Source of the DNA: Lachnospiraceae bacterium
Lineage (GTDB): Bacteria > Bacillota > Clostridia > Lachnospirales > Lachnospiraceae
Direction of reading: 5' to 3'
Assembly: GCA_024680675.1 (NCBI GenBank)
Contig: JAILBX010000241.1
Coordinates: 1-42,906, forward strand
DNA: 42,906 nt
Part shown: piece after piece, positions 1 through 9,060 of the stretch
Numbering within the stretch: the first letter of the stretch is position 1
Layout of the letters: every line of letters begins with the position of its first letter
The notes under the pieces: model-generated
Database searches by the model: none
Seen by the model: only the letters and a program-made list of their open reading frames with translations
Told to the model about the DNA's origin: nothing
Program-made: the position numbers and the translations under genes

Positions 1-44
1 CTTTTAGTTTAGATAATTTGTGTTGATATTATATTTCATCTTGA

Positions 45-1745
45 TCAAAAAGTTTTTATATTCATATAATATGCTTCAAGCTCTGGAAGACAAGCAATAA
101 AAACGGATTCCATCTGGGGATCAAAGTGAGAGCCCATGCCATCTAGCATTATTTTAGATACTCTGTTAAGATCAAATGCTTCTTTATAACTCCTCTTACT
201 GGCAAGGGCATCATAGACGTCAGCAATAGCCATAATACGTGCTTCCAAGGGAATCATTTCGCCAACCAGACCTTCCGGATATCCACGTCCATCCCAATGT
301 TCATGGTGGTAACGAGCAATGTTAAAGGCAATTCTGACAAAGTGTTCTTCTTCAACATCGTTAAGGATTATACTGACAAATTCCCCACTCTTTACAGAGT
401 GCATTTTCATAGTGTCGTATTCTTCTTTTGTGAGTTTATCCGGTTTTCTAAGAATTGAGTTCTCAATAGTAATCTTGCCCAGATCGTGCATAGGTGCTGC
501 TCTTATTACATCATCTATAAATTGATCATTAATATCATAAATTCCCTGATTCTTCACTTCCTGCACTATGATACGTATTATGTCACTGGTTCTTTTAACG
601 TGTCCACCCGTATTGTCATCTCGGTTTTCAATCATATTTGCAAGTCCAAGAACGAGTTTCTCCTGAATCAGTTTTATATGTGCTGTTTTTTGAGCCACCT
701 CTATATTAAGAGTTTTATTGTAATCTTTGGTTATGTTGAGGATACGCTGGTTCTCGGTCACATCTCGGACTTGAAAGAGATATCCTCCCGCAAGGTCATT
801 GTTTCGTATATTAAACTCACTTATCTCACATTGGCATGTAATATCATCTGAATTAAAAAGCAGGCTGTTTTCACCTGTTAATATATAGTTATCCATAAGT
901 CGGTAAAAGACATTTGCTAATTCACTGTCTTCAGGTAGGTTCTCATCTATATTTTGGAGAGAGAGCTCCGGGATAAATTCATATATTTTTTTGTTGCATC
1001 CAAGGTAGTTACGAAGGCGGTCAAAGGCAGCATATCCTATGGTTCCTTCAGTATTTTGGAGTTCAGATACCAGTAAGGTTATATCATGCATCCGTGAGTG
1101 ATCGTAATTTAAGGCGATCATAAAGTCGGATATAATATATAGGATAGGCAGGCTTGTGAACTGGAGATTTTTTATTGTTTCAACAGCATATATTAGTATG
1201 GCAATAATGGTTAATGTAGAATAAAGATAAAGAGAACGTTTTGAATAGGTACCTTTTTTTATTAATGAATAAACAAGTATGCCAATTATAATAAGTGTCA
1301 TTCCTATAAGATAAATCCAATGAAATATCTTAAGTGGACCGGAAGTCGTTTTAACATAGGTACCCATTACGGTTTGGATGAGTTCGACAGAACTGTAATA
1401 CATATTATTCTTAATACAATAAAGTACCAAAAAAAGATGGGAAAAGGCACAGGTATATATAAGGAGTTTGATCCATATAGGTATACGAATTCTTAAAAAC
1501 CAAAGGATAGAGAAGAGAATTGTGGCAAGGAGTACCGTACTTTCAATATGAATAAAGCATAAGGAAAAAAAAGCACCTTCCACAGTCTGAGCCTGGGATT
1601 TAAGCCAATACCCAAGAAGTATAATAGGGATAAGAATAAGGACAGTCCAATAGTGAATCTCAATATTATCGTACTTTTTATAGATCATGAATAATATGAT
1701 CAAAACAGATGCTATTAGTAGTATTCCATAAAAAGAAGTAATCAT
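45..1745 (-). CDS. Membrane HD-GYP domain protein (7TM-type N-terminus, putative c-di-GMP phosphodiesterase)
   Basis: Multiple hydrophobic helices at the N-terminus; HD-GYP motifs 'MHDLGKI' and 'HHEHWDGRGYPEGL'. Confidence 0.9.
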   Translation of the reverse strand: MITSFYGILLIASVLIILFMIYKKYDNIEIHYWTVLILIPIILLGYWLKSQAQTVEGAFFSLCFIHIESTVLLATILFSILWFLRIRIPIWIKLLIYTCAFSHLFLVLYCIKNNMYYSSVELIQTVMGTYVKTTSGPLKIFHWIYLIGMTLIIIGILVYSLIKKGTYSKRSLYLYSTLTIIAILIYAVETIKNLQFTSLPILYIISDFMIALNYDHSRMHDITLLVSELQNTEGTIGYAAFDRLRNYLGCNKKIYEFIPELSLQNIDENLPEDSELANVFYRLMDNYILTGENSLLFNSDDITCQCEISEFNIRNNDLAGGYLFQVRDVTENQRILNITKDYNKTLNIEVAQKTAHIKLIQEKLVLGLANMIENRDDNTGGHVKRTSDIIRIIVQEVKNQGIYDINDQFIDDVIRAAPMHDLGKITIENSILRKPDKLTKEEYDTMKMHSVKSGEFVSIILNDVEEEHFVRIAFNIARYHHEHWDGRGYPEGLVGEMIPLEARIMAIADVYDALASKRSYKEAFDLNRVSKIMLDGMGSHFDPQMESVFIACLPELEAYYMNIKTF

Positions 1746-1763
1746 TTTGTTAAAAATAGCTCC

Positions 1764-3647
1764 TTAAGGATTATTTTTAGATTCGTCTACTGATATAGAG
1801 CCAATTATCTGTTGATCAAGCTCAAAATAAAAGTCACTACCTTCACCGTAAATGCTTGCCACCTTAAGTTTGGAATTCATAAGTTCAAGAAGGCCACATA
1901 CAAGGTTTATGCCAACTCCGGCACCTTGTGCTTTCTGTTTTTTTTCTTCACCAACACGAGAATAGTTTATAAAAAGTTTCATTTGCTCATCAGCTGTCAT
2001 ACCTATGCCGGTATCCTTAATTGATATCAAAAGATGTATTAGTCTTTCATTGATAATTTTGCCAAAGATGGCAAAACGTATGCTACCGACCTCAGTATAC
2101 TTTACAGCATTGCTAAGCAGATTGAGTATAATTTGTTTTAGACGCATTTTATCTCCTAATAGAGTGTCAGGCAGAGAAGGTGATAAATCGACATCAAAGA
2201 CGAGATTTTTTGCTTCAGCCTTTGGTCGTATAATTCCTTCGATATCCCAAATGAGGTCTTTAAGAGAGTATTTGTCAGGTTTAAGTTGAAGCTGTCCAGC
2301 TTCAAGCTTTGAAAAATCCAATATATTATTAATGAGTGAAAGGAGAGAGCTTTCTGAGTCCATTATTCCATTTGCATAATGACATATACGGGCATCCTCA
2401 CTTTCTTTTACTATTTTAGAGCTAAGTGCAATAACATTGTTTATAGGAGAGATAATCTCCTGGGACATATTAGCAAGGAAAGCACTTTTTGCATGGCTTT
2501 CCGATTGTATTTTTTCAACTTGCCCGATAACATCATCCAATTCCTGTTTTTCCTGGTTGATTTGCTGTATCGTACAGAGTACTTTTTCCAAAGGTCTGTA
2601 CTTAACACGATCCATAGCAATAAAGCGCATCTGACACCAACCGTAGCTTTTACTGATATACTCAAATACCACGCTGTTACGGTTCTTAAGTCTTTCCTGT
2701 AAAGTGCTCAGTTCAGTAAACTCAGTCATAAGAGAGTTGTATTCAGGTTCAACATCATTATTGCATAGTTCCTTTAGCTGGTCATTGGCCCCTATATCCG
2801 ATGCTTTTTTATGAGATCCGGTGTCATTTATGTTTACAGGCGTTAAAGTGTCTTTTACAAGGTCTATTATATACATAAAATTATATAATTCTGCCATGCA
2901 TGATATACCGGATCGACGAAGCTGCATTTCTCTTTCGGTAGATCGGTAGATATGCATTGCTATATTATATGCTATAAAGAACATGATAAAGATAGTGCCC
3001 AGTAAACAAAGTATGGTAAAACCAATACCGTTATAATAGTTTCTATAGTAGTAGTAGTCAACACTATAATCTGTAAGATCAAGTTCAGTATCATAGTAAA
3101 AGATCATGCCTATGGCCGTAGTATTTCCGGGATTAATGGTCATCTCCCCATATTCTGTTGAAGGAATGTATATAAGATAATCACCCTTATGAAGAGGAAT
3201 AAGGAGTTCTCCTGAGCTCATCATATATTCCAGACCAATCTTGCTTGTATCATATTCAGCTAGATTAAGGGTTTGTACAGTCTCATTTATAGAACCAACA
3301 TATTGGTGGATTTCAACTGTTCCATTCCAGAATTGATTAAGATAGCAGGCCTTTGTAATATTTAAACGTAGAGACCATGATTTAACACTATCGGGGGAGT
3401 TGTTGTACAAGACACCGTCATAGGTTATGCCTCTAAGATTGACATCCTCTTTATACCAGCTTGAGTTGGGATCACCCCGATAATGAAGATCCATGTATAC
3501 AGGCTTATCTGAAAAAAGACCCTTGCTGGTGTGTAATTGATTGTTAAAGGAAGTAGTAGTACTAAGGTGTATTCCTGCTACTATAAATAATAGTATTACA
3601 TTTATTATTAAAGCTTGCTGAAAACGTTTTTTGCGTTGAGTGTTCAT
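1764..3647 (-). CDS. Membrane sensor histidine kinase-like protein, degenerate H-box
   Basis: TM, ectodomain, TM; HisKA-like 'KSAFLANMSQEIISPIN' followed by HATPase N-box 'NLLSNAVKYT', G1 'DTGIGM' and G2 'GAGVGINLV'; no receiver domain. Confidence 0.9.
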   Translation of the reverse strand: MNTQRKKRFQQALIINVILLFIVAGIHLSTTTSFNNQLHTSKGLFSDKPVYMDLHYRGDPNSSWYKEDVNLRGITYDGVLYNNSPDSVKSWSLRLNITKACYLNQFWNGTVEIHQYVGSINETVQTLNLAEYDTSKIGLEYMMSSGELLIPLHKGDYLIYIPSTEYGEMTINPGNTTAIGMIFYYDTELDLTDYSVDYYYYRNYYNGIGFTILCLLGTIFIMFFIAYNIAMHIYRSTEREMQLRRSGISCMAELYNFMYIIDLVKDTLTPVNINDTGSHKKASDIGANDQLKELCNNDVEPEYNSLMTEFTELSTLQERLKNRNSVVFEYISKSYGWCQMRFIAMDRVKYRPLEKVLCTIQQINQEKQELDDVIGQVEKIQSESHAKSAFLANMSQEIISPINNVIALSSKIVKESEDARICHYANGIMDSESSLLSLINNILDFSKLEAGQLQLKPDKYSLKDLIWDIEGIIRPKAEAKNLVFDVDLSPSLPDTLLGDKMRLKQIILNLLSNAVKYTEVGSIRFAIFGKIINERLIHLLISIKDTGIGMTADEQMKLFINYSRVGEEKKQKAQGAGVGINLVCGLLELMNSKLKVASIYGEGSDFYFELDQQIIGSISVDESKNNP

Positions 3648-4091
3648 AGATTGGCACCTATTTTAAGATAAAAAAAAGATATTTATTATAAATAGTAAGA
3701 TTACAGAGCTATGTGCATTAGCTATAACATAATAAAAAAAATTGAAGATCTTTTGTGCAACTTCAACAATAATTGTATAGCCATACAAAGATATACTATC
3801 ACAAACAGTGGAAATTATAAATAGGAAATTATATATGTGGGTTTGACTAGATATCTGAAATCAAGCGAAAAATTGCTTTCTGTATTGCCATGCTTTGGAG
3901 GTCCATATAAATCCCATAATATACTATAACCTAAGAGATAAGTTGTGGTGAGGCGGAAAATAGAAACAGACATTTTTAAAGTCTTGTATACTGGTCTACA
4001 TTTAGTGGTATAATATCGGATAAGTAATCAACATATGGTTTAACAGAGTTAGAGCTTTAGTTTAAACCATTTTGAAAATAAGGAGGTTTCT

Positions 4092-6134
4092 TTGAAAAAA
4101 TCAGTATCGGTAGTTTTGGTAATGTTAATATTAGCAGTTTGTTTATTTGGATGTGGAATAGGGACTGATATCAGTACAGAGTCAGATAGTAGGAGTGCGG
4201 ATCAAGCAGATTCTTCTATCCCAAAAAAAGAGAGGGATGATATAGAAAAGGCAGAGGAAGTAAAAACAGCTGAAAATGATAAGAAAGCTGATGGTGCCAT
4301 TTTAGCTGATGATTCGGATATCGAGGTCAAAGCAAATGAAATACTTGCAAAAATGACCATGGAAGAAAAGCTTGCACAGATGATAATCGTTGCATTGCGT
4401 TCAGATCCTCAGAATACTTATCTTACAACAGAGATAACACCTGTTTACAGTGAATTTTTAAGTAAATACGGTTTTGGAGGGGTAATCCTGTATGCCAAAA
4501 ATCTAGTGGATGCTCGACAGACAAGAACTATGATAAATGATATTCAGATAGCAGCACTTGAAGCTAAAAATAATATTCCTATGTTTGTTTGTGTGGATCA
4601 AGAGGGAGGTATGGTAAACCGTATATCTTTTGGAAGTGTGACTTCGGGTTCAATGGCTTTATCTGCAACGGGGGATCTGTCAAATACAGAAAAGAGTGCT
4701 GATATAATAGGACGTGAGCTCTCAGCACTTGGATTCAATGTTGACTTTGCACCGGATTGTGATATTAATTCAAATCCTTCTAATCCTATTATAGGGGTAA
4801 GATCCTTTTCAGATGATCCTTCAATAGTAGCGGAGCATACTAAGGCATTTATAAAGGGTATAACGAAAAACAAGGTAGTTACTTCTTTAAAACATTTTCC
4901 GGGGCATGGGGATGTTGACGTTGACAGTCATTTAGGACTTCCGAAATCTGATATTACATTGGAAGAACTCAGAGAGAGAGAACTTATACCTTTTAAGGCA
5001 GGAATAGAACTGGGAACAGATATGATAATGACGGCACACATCCAGTATCCGAATATTGAAAAGGAAACCTATTACTCAGAAAATGATGAAGAAGATATAT
5101 TCCTTCCGGCAACCCTATCACATAAAATACTTACAGACTTATTGAGGGACGAACTGGGCTATGAAGGAGTAGTAATTACTGATGCCATTGAAATGGGGGC
5201 ACTCACAGACCACTTTGATCGACAGGATGCAGCTATAATGGCAATAAATGCCGGTGCAGATATATTGCTATGTGCACTTGACCTTAATGATAGCGAAGAA
5301 GTAAATACTTTCCCAAAAGAGGAGGATTTTTTCAAGGGTCTGGTTGACAGTGCAAATCAGGGTAAAATAGATGAAGATAGGATAAATGAGTCAGTACTTC
5401 GTATATTAAAGCTTAAGTTGAAAAGAGGGATCATGGAAACAGATCTACTCGAAAATGATGAAGACATGGAGGGAATTCTGGCAGAGGTAGGATCAAAAGA
5501 TAATCGTGAGGTTCAGTGGAATATAACCAAAGGTGCCATAACTCTTTTAAAGAATGATGGTTTGCTGCCTTTTGACGGAAACAATGGGTCTAAAGTATTG
5601 GTGCTCTATCCAAGTGAGAGGAGAAAAAATACATTTGAGTACTCTATAGAAAGGTTAAAAAAAGAAGGTCTTATTAAAAAAGATACGATTTCATTATTGT
5701 GCTATGACGGGATTTCAACTGATAACGAAGCCTTAATTAAAGAAATTACAGATACAGATAAAGTTATTATAATGAATAACAGTACAGAATACATGGGAGA
5801 AGTGACTAAGTTTATTGATATTGCTCATAAAAATGATAAGAAGGTTCTTTTACTAAGCTGCAGTGTACCTTATGATTCAGCATATTATAATGAAGCTGAT
5901 GCTATTCTTTGTGCTTACCAGTATACCGGAGATGCATACGATACAGAAGGGGAGGGACCTTTTAATCTCAATCTGGCAGTCGCTTTTTGTATGGCCTTTG
6001 GAGAATCGGTTCCGGAAGGGACGCTTCCCGTAAATGTGCCCCAATATATTCTTGATAAAGGTGGGGAAGGAGATTTTTCAGATGAAATGCTATATGAGAG
6101 AGGTTTTGGCCTATTTAACTGGGGGGAGAAGTGA
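4092..6134 (+). CDS. Glycoside hydrolase family 3 lipoprotein (beta-N-acetylhexosaminidase-like)
   Basis: TTG start behind AAGGAGG; lipobox 'VCLFGCG'; GH3 motifs 'KHFPGHGDVDVDSHLGLP' and 'VVITDAIEMGAL'. Confidence 0.92.
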   Translation: MKKSVSVVLVMLILAVCLFGCGIGTDISTESDSRSADQADSSIPKKERDDIEKAEEVKTAENDKKADGAILADDSDIEVKANEILAKMTMEEKLAQMIIVALRSDPQNTYLTTEITPVYSEFLSKYGFGGVILYAKNLVDARQTRTMINDIQIAALEAKNNIPMFVCVDQEGGMVNRISFGSVTSGSMALSATGDLSNTEKSADIIGRELSALGFNVDFAPDCDINSNPSNPIIGVRSFSDDPSIVAEHTKAFIKGITKNKVVTSLKHFPGHGDVDVDSHLGLPKSDITLEELRERELIPFKAGIELGTDMIMTAHIQYPNIEKETYYSENDEEDIFLPATLSHKILTDLLRDELGYEGVVITDAIEMGALTDHFDRQDAAIMAINAGADILLCALDLNDSEEVNTFPKEEDFFKGLVDSANQGKIDEDRINESVLRILKLKLKRGIMETDLLENDEDMEGILAEVGSKDNREVQWNITKGAITLLKNDGLLPFDGNNGSKVLVLYPSERRKNTFEYSIERLKKEGLIKKDTISLLCYDGISTDNEALIKEITDTDKVIIMNNSTEYMGEVTKFIDIAHKNDKKVLLLSCSVPYDSAYYNEADAILCAYQYTGDAYDTEGEGPFNLNLAVAFCMAFGESVPEGTLPVNVPQYILDKGGEGDFSDEMLYERGFGLFNWGEK

Positions 6135-6249
6135 CTTTAGAAGGAGAATTTTTGAAGATTTAATTTATAATATCAGATATTTGGGAACACTAGGAAAGGA
6201 GACACCAAGAGCTTGAGAATAGCTTTTAAGGTTTGTAAAGTAGGTAAAA

Positions 6250-6657
6250 ATGGATAAAAAGAGAAGATATATCATCGGTATAGTTGCAATGGTTTTTTGT
6301 GTAATTTGCTTGATAATAGTATATGCTAAGCTTTCACCTAAATCTGAAGCAAAGGGTAACAAGGCATATGAGCTTGAGGTCAATGATGGTAATAAAAGTA
6401 TAAAATATTCAGGTAGCACAGATGCAATGTATTTATCAGAGTTAATGGATGAATTAAAACAGGAAGATTTTACTTATGAGGGAAGTAGTGAGGAATTTGG
6501 GACATACATAACTTCTGTAAATGGTGTAAATGCTAATGAAGGGGAAAAAACTGCCTGGATGATATACGTTAATGGTGAATATGGTATGTATGGGGTTGAT
6601 GCACAATCGGTAAATGATGGAGATCATTTTGAACTAAGATTAGAGAAATATGAATAA
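6250..6657 (+). CDS. DUF4430-type secreted or membrane-anchored protein
   Basis: N-terminal signal anchor; 'GEKTAWMIYVNGEYGMYGVDAQSVNDGDHFELRLEKYE' resembles DUF4430/transcobalamin C-terminal-like domain. Confidence 0.8.
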   Translation: MDKKRRYIIGIVAMVFCVICLIIVYAKLSPKSEAKGNKAYELEVNDGNKSIKYSGSTDAMYLSELMDELKQEDFTYEGSSEEFGTYITSVNGVNANEGEKTAWMIYVNGEYGMYGVDAQSVNDGDHFELRLEKYE

Positions 6658-7159
6658 AGGCAGGTTATCAGTTAAGGAAATAACTTATTTAGGTGCTTCT
6701 CTGGCAATGATCGAAGTTTCTAAATTAGCACTTGATTTTTTACCCAATGTTGAGCTTGTAACTCTGCTTTTTATAGTTTTTACAATCTTTTACGGCAAAA
6801 AAACAATTCTTATAGCATTAGGATTTACTTTTATTGAATGCCTTTTAAAGGGTTTTAATATCTGGTCGATAATGTATCTTTATATCTGGCCTTTATTGAT
6901 AATCATTGTATGTATTGCTCATAAATGTAAAGTGGATTATTTGTTTTACTGTATTTTATCAGCTTTTTTTGGACTCTTTTTCGGAATGTTTTGCTCAATA
7001 CCGTATTTATTTATTGGAGGGTTTAAAATGGCTTTAACATGGTGGGTCGCCGGCATACCTTACGATATACTTCATTGTGTGAGTAATTTTATTGTTTGCC
7101 TTATTCTTTTTAATCCTTTATGTAGGATAATGAAGAAAGTAATGGCTGGTATATTGTGA
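6650..7159 (+). CDS. ECF transporter S-component-like membrane protein
   Basis: Five to six hydrophobic helices, overlaps the upstream stop codon (translational coupling), partner of a DUF4430 gene. Confidence 0.75.
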   Translation: MNKGRLSVKEITYLGASLAMIEVSKLALDFLPNVELVTLLFIVFTIFYGKKTILIALGFTFIECLLKGFNIWSIMYLYIWPLLIIIVCIAHKCKVDYLFYCILSAFFGLFFGMFCSIPYLFIGGFKMALTWWVAGIPYDILHCVSNFIVCLILFNPLCRIMKKVMAGIL

Positions 7160-7234
7160 TTTATGGAGCGAATGTACCTAAAGTAAAATAGAGATGCTTA
7201 GTGTAAGTTGTTACCAGAGTTATTCTTTTATACA

Positions 7235-7273
7235 AGGAGGATTTAATAAAGCCTCCTGTAGGGAGGCGTTGAT
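7235..7273 (+). promoter_or_regulatory. Candidate SD-sequestering hairpin with alternative pairing
   Basis: GCCTCC (7251-7256) pairs with GGAGGC (7262-7267), covering the SD; AGGAGG (7235-7240) pairs alternatively with CCTCCT (7252-7257). Confidence 0.45.
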
Positions 7274-8377
7274 ATGAGTATGGCGGACAGATCTAAAAGG
7301 AAATATTATGATTCTCTTCCGGGAATGCTACATCTTTATAAGAAACTTGGGCATGTGGATCATTTTACAGGATATTCGGTCGAAGAACTTAGAGAGTGGC
7401 AAGAGAATGAGAGGAAAGTTCTGAGAAATATTATAGGACTGGACAGGTTGTATTCTGCTCTTGATGATGAAGCTTCCGGGTATTCTTATAGTCCGGATAG
7501 GTGGAAAGAAATGGAAATAGTTTCACCGGAGAAGGGAATAATCAGGAAAAAAGTTATCTTTGAGGTAGATAAATATACTTTTATGCCAATGTATGTGTTA
7601 GAACCTGAAGGGAATTTTTCAAGATTGTATTATGCATTTGCAGGTCATCAGGGAGGCGGAAAAGAATCAGTGGCCGGAGTCAGGGAAATTAAAGAAATTT
7701 CCGAAAAGATAGATTTTTTTAATTATGACTATGGACTTAAGTTGGCACGAAAGGGTTTTACAGTGATTTGTCCGGATCCCAGAGGGTTTGGAGAGAGAAG
7801 AGATGCCTCAGCTCAGGGAGATAATGCTGCGGTACTGAGCTGTAGTTGTCGAAATATAAGTAATATGGCCATACCTCTTGGCCTTTCAGTTATAGGACTT
7901 CTAGCATATGATTACATGAGGCTGACAGATTACCTGGAAGCAAGTGGGAAATATGATATAAGTGAATTGAGCTGTATTGGGTTCTCGGGAGGAGGCATGC
8001 AGACATTATTTCTCTCCGCTGTTGACAGAAGGATCAAAAGGGCTCTTATAAGTGGGTATATGTATGGCGTTAAAGATGCTCTTTTGCTATTGAATAATAA
8101 TTGCAATTGTAATTACGTACCTGGGCTATGGGAGCATTTTGATATGGGCGATATTGGTGCCTTGCTGGCTCCGATTCCCCTTGTGATCCAGTCCTGTAGA
8201 GATGATCATTTAAATGGCGAAAGAGGGCTGGAAAATGTTTATGAGCAGCTGGAAATAATAAAAAAAGCTTATAAGCTTATGAAAGCAGAAAAAATGCTTA
8301 TACATGATATCAGACCGGGAGGTCATCATTTTCACGATGAAATATTGACAGCTGATTTACTTAGCGACAAGGGATGA
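7274..8377 (+). CDS. Alpha/beta hydrolase (dienelactone hydrolase/acetyl-xylan esterase-like)
   Basis: 'YAFAGHQGGGKES', 'GFTVICPDPRGFGERRD', nucleophile elbow 'GFSGGG', C-terminal 'GGHHFHDE'. Confidence 0.85.
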   Translation: MSMADRSKRKYYDSLPGMLHLYKKLGHVDHFTGYSVEELREWQENERKVLRNIIGLDRLYSALDDEASGYSYSPDRWKEMEIVSPEKGIIRKKVIFEVDKYTFMPMYVLEPEGNFSRLYYAFAGHQGGGKESVAGVREIKEISEKIDFFNYDYGLKLARKGFTVICPDPRGFGERRDASAQGDNAAVLSCSCRNISNMAIPLGLSVIGLLAYDYMRLTDYLEASGKYDISELSCIGFSGGGMQTLFLSAVDRRIKRALISGYMYGVKDALLLLNNNCNCNYVPGLWEHFDMGDIGALLAPIPLVIQSCRDDHLNGERGLENVYEQLEIIKKAYKLMKAEKMLIHDIRPGGHHFHDEILTADLLSDKG

Positions 8378-8412
8378 AAGGGTCTTTTCCTGGCAAAAAT
8401 TATAATTAAAGG

Positions 8413-8841
8413 ATGAAGGTATTCTATATGTGGCTTATATTTGCAATTTTATCATCCGTATTTGCGGCGCTTACATCTATTCTTGCAAAGATCGGTATTG
8501 AGGATGTAAATTCTAATTTGGCTACCGCAATACGTACAGCTGTTGTTTTGGTAATGTCCTGGATCATAGTTTTTTTTACAAATGCACATAAGGGAATAGG
8601 GGAGATTGGACAGAAAAGTTGGATTTTTTTGATCTTGTCAGGACTTGCAACAGGAGTATCCTGGTTATGTTACTATAAGGCACTTCAGATGGGAGAAGCA
8701 TCAAAGGTAGTGCCCATTGATAAGTTGAGTGTGGTGATAACCTTAGTTTTAGCATTTGTTTTTTTGCATGAGCAGTTTACCCTAAAATCTGTTTTAGGTT
8801 GCATTATGATCGGAACAGGTACTTTACTTATGGTTTTATAA
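8413..8841 (+). CDS. Small EamA/DMT-family transporter
   Basis: 142 aa with hydrophobic helices; 'SGLATGVSWLCYYKALQMGEASKVVPIDKLSVVITLVLAFVFLHEQ' is typical of EamA. Confidence 0.9.
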   Translation: MKVFYMWLIFAILSSVFAALTSILAKIGIEDVNSNLATAIRTAVVLVMSWIIVFFTNAHKGIGEIGQKSWIFLILSGLATGVSWLCYYKALQMGEASKVVPIDKLSVVITLVLAFVFLHEQFTLKSVLGCIMIGTGTLLMVL

Positions 8842-8896
8842 TAGTAAAGAAAGCTTCTATTTGGGAGGATTTAGGCTGAGTTATTAAAGGTTAACG

Positions 8897-8930
8897 CTTG
8901 TTTTCTTATAATATAAGTGGTATATTCAAA
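8897..8930 (+). promoter_or_regulatory. Putative sigma-A promoter for the riboswitch-antiporter transcript
   Basis: TTGTTT, 17-nt spacer, TATATT. Confidence 0.5.
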
Positions 8931-8940
8931 TGTGTTATGG

Positions 8941-9010
8941 AAAGGGGAATGATGTCTCCCTTAGCATGTTTGCTTAAACCGCTTGTAAGGCTGATGACTT
9001 CTGCAGTTTT
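8941..9010 (+). ncRNA. Fluoride riboswitch (crcB motif) aptamer
   Basis: GGGGAAUGAUGUCUCCC ... UUAAACCGCUUGUAAGGCUGAUGACUUCUGC matches the remembered crcB-motif layout (GG.GAUG..GU..CC; AAACCGC; GGCUGAUGRC..CU.C). Confidence 0.75.
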
Positions 9011-9039
9011 TTTGTGATGCAGAAATTGTCAGCTTTTTT
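8990..9039 (+). terminator. Intrinsic terminator / riboswitch expression platform
   Basis: GCTGA..TTCTGCA / TGCAGAA..TCAGC followed by TTTTTTG; the 5' arm overlaps the aptamer 3' half. Confidence 0.8.
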
Positions 9040-9060
9040 GTATTAAAAAGGAGGTATTGT

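Noticed and set aside
486-851. 121-aa plus-strand ORF
   Set aside because: Lies wholly inside the minus-strand HD-GYP gene; no SD and no motif.
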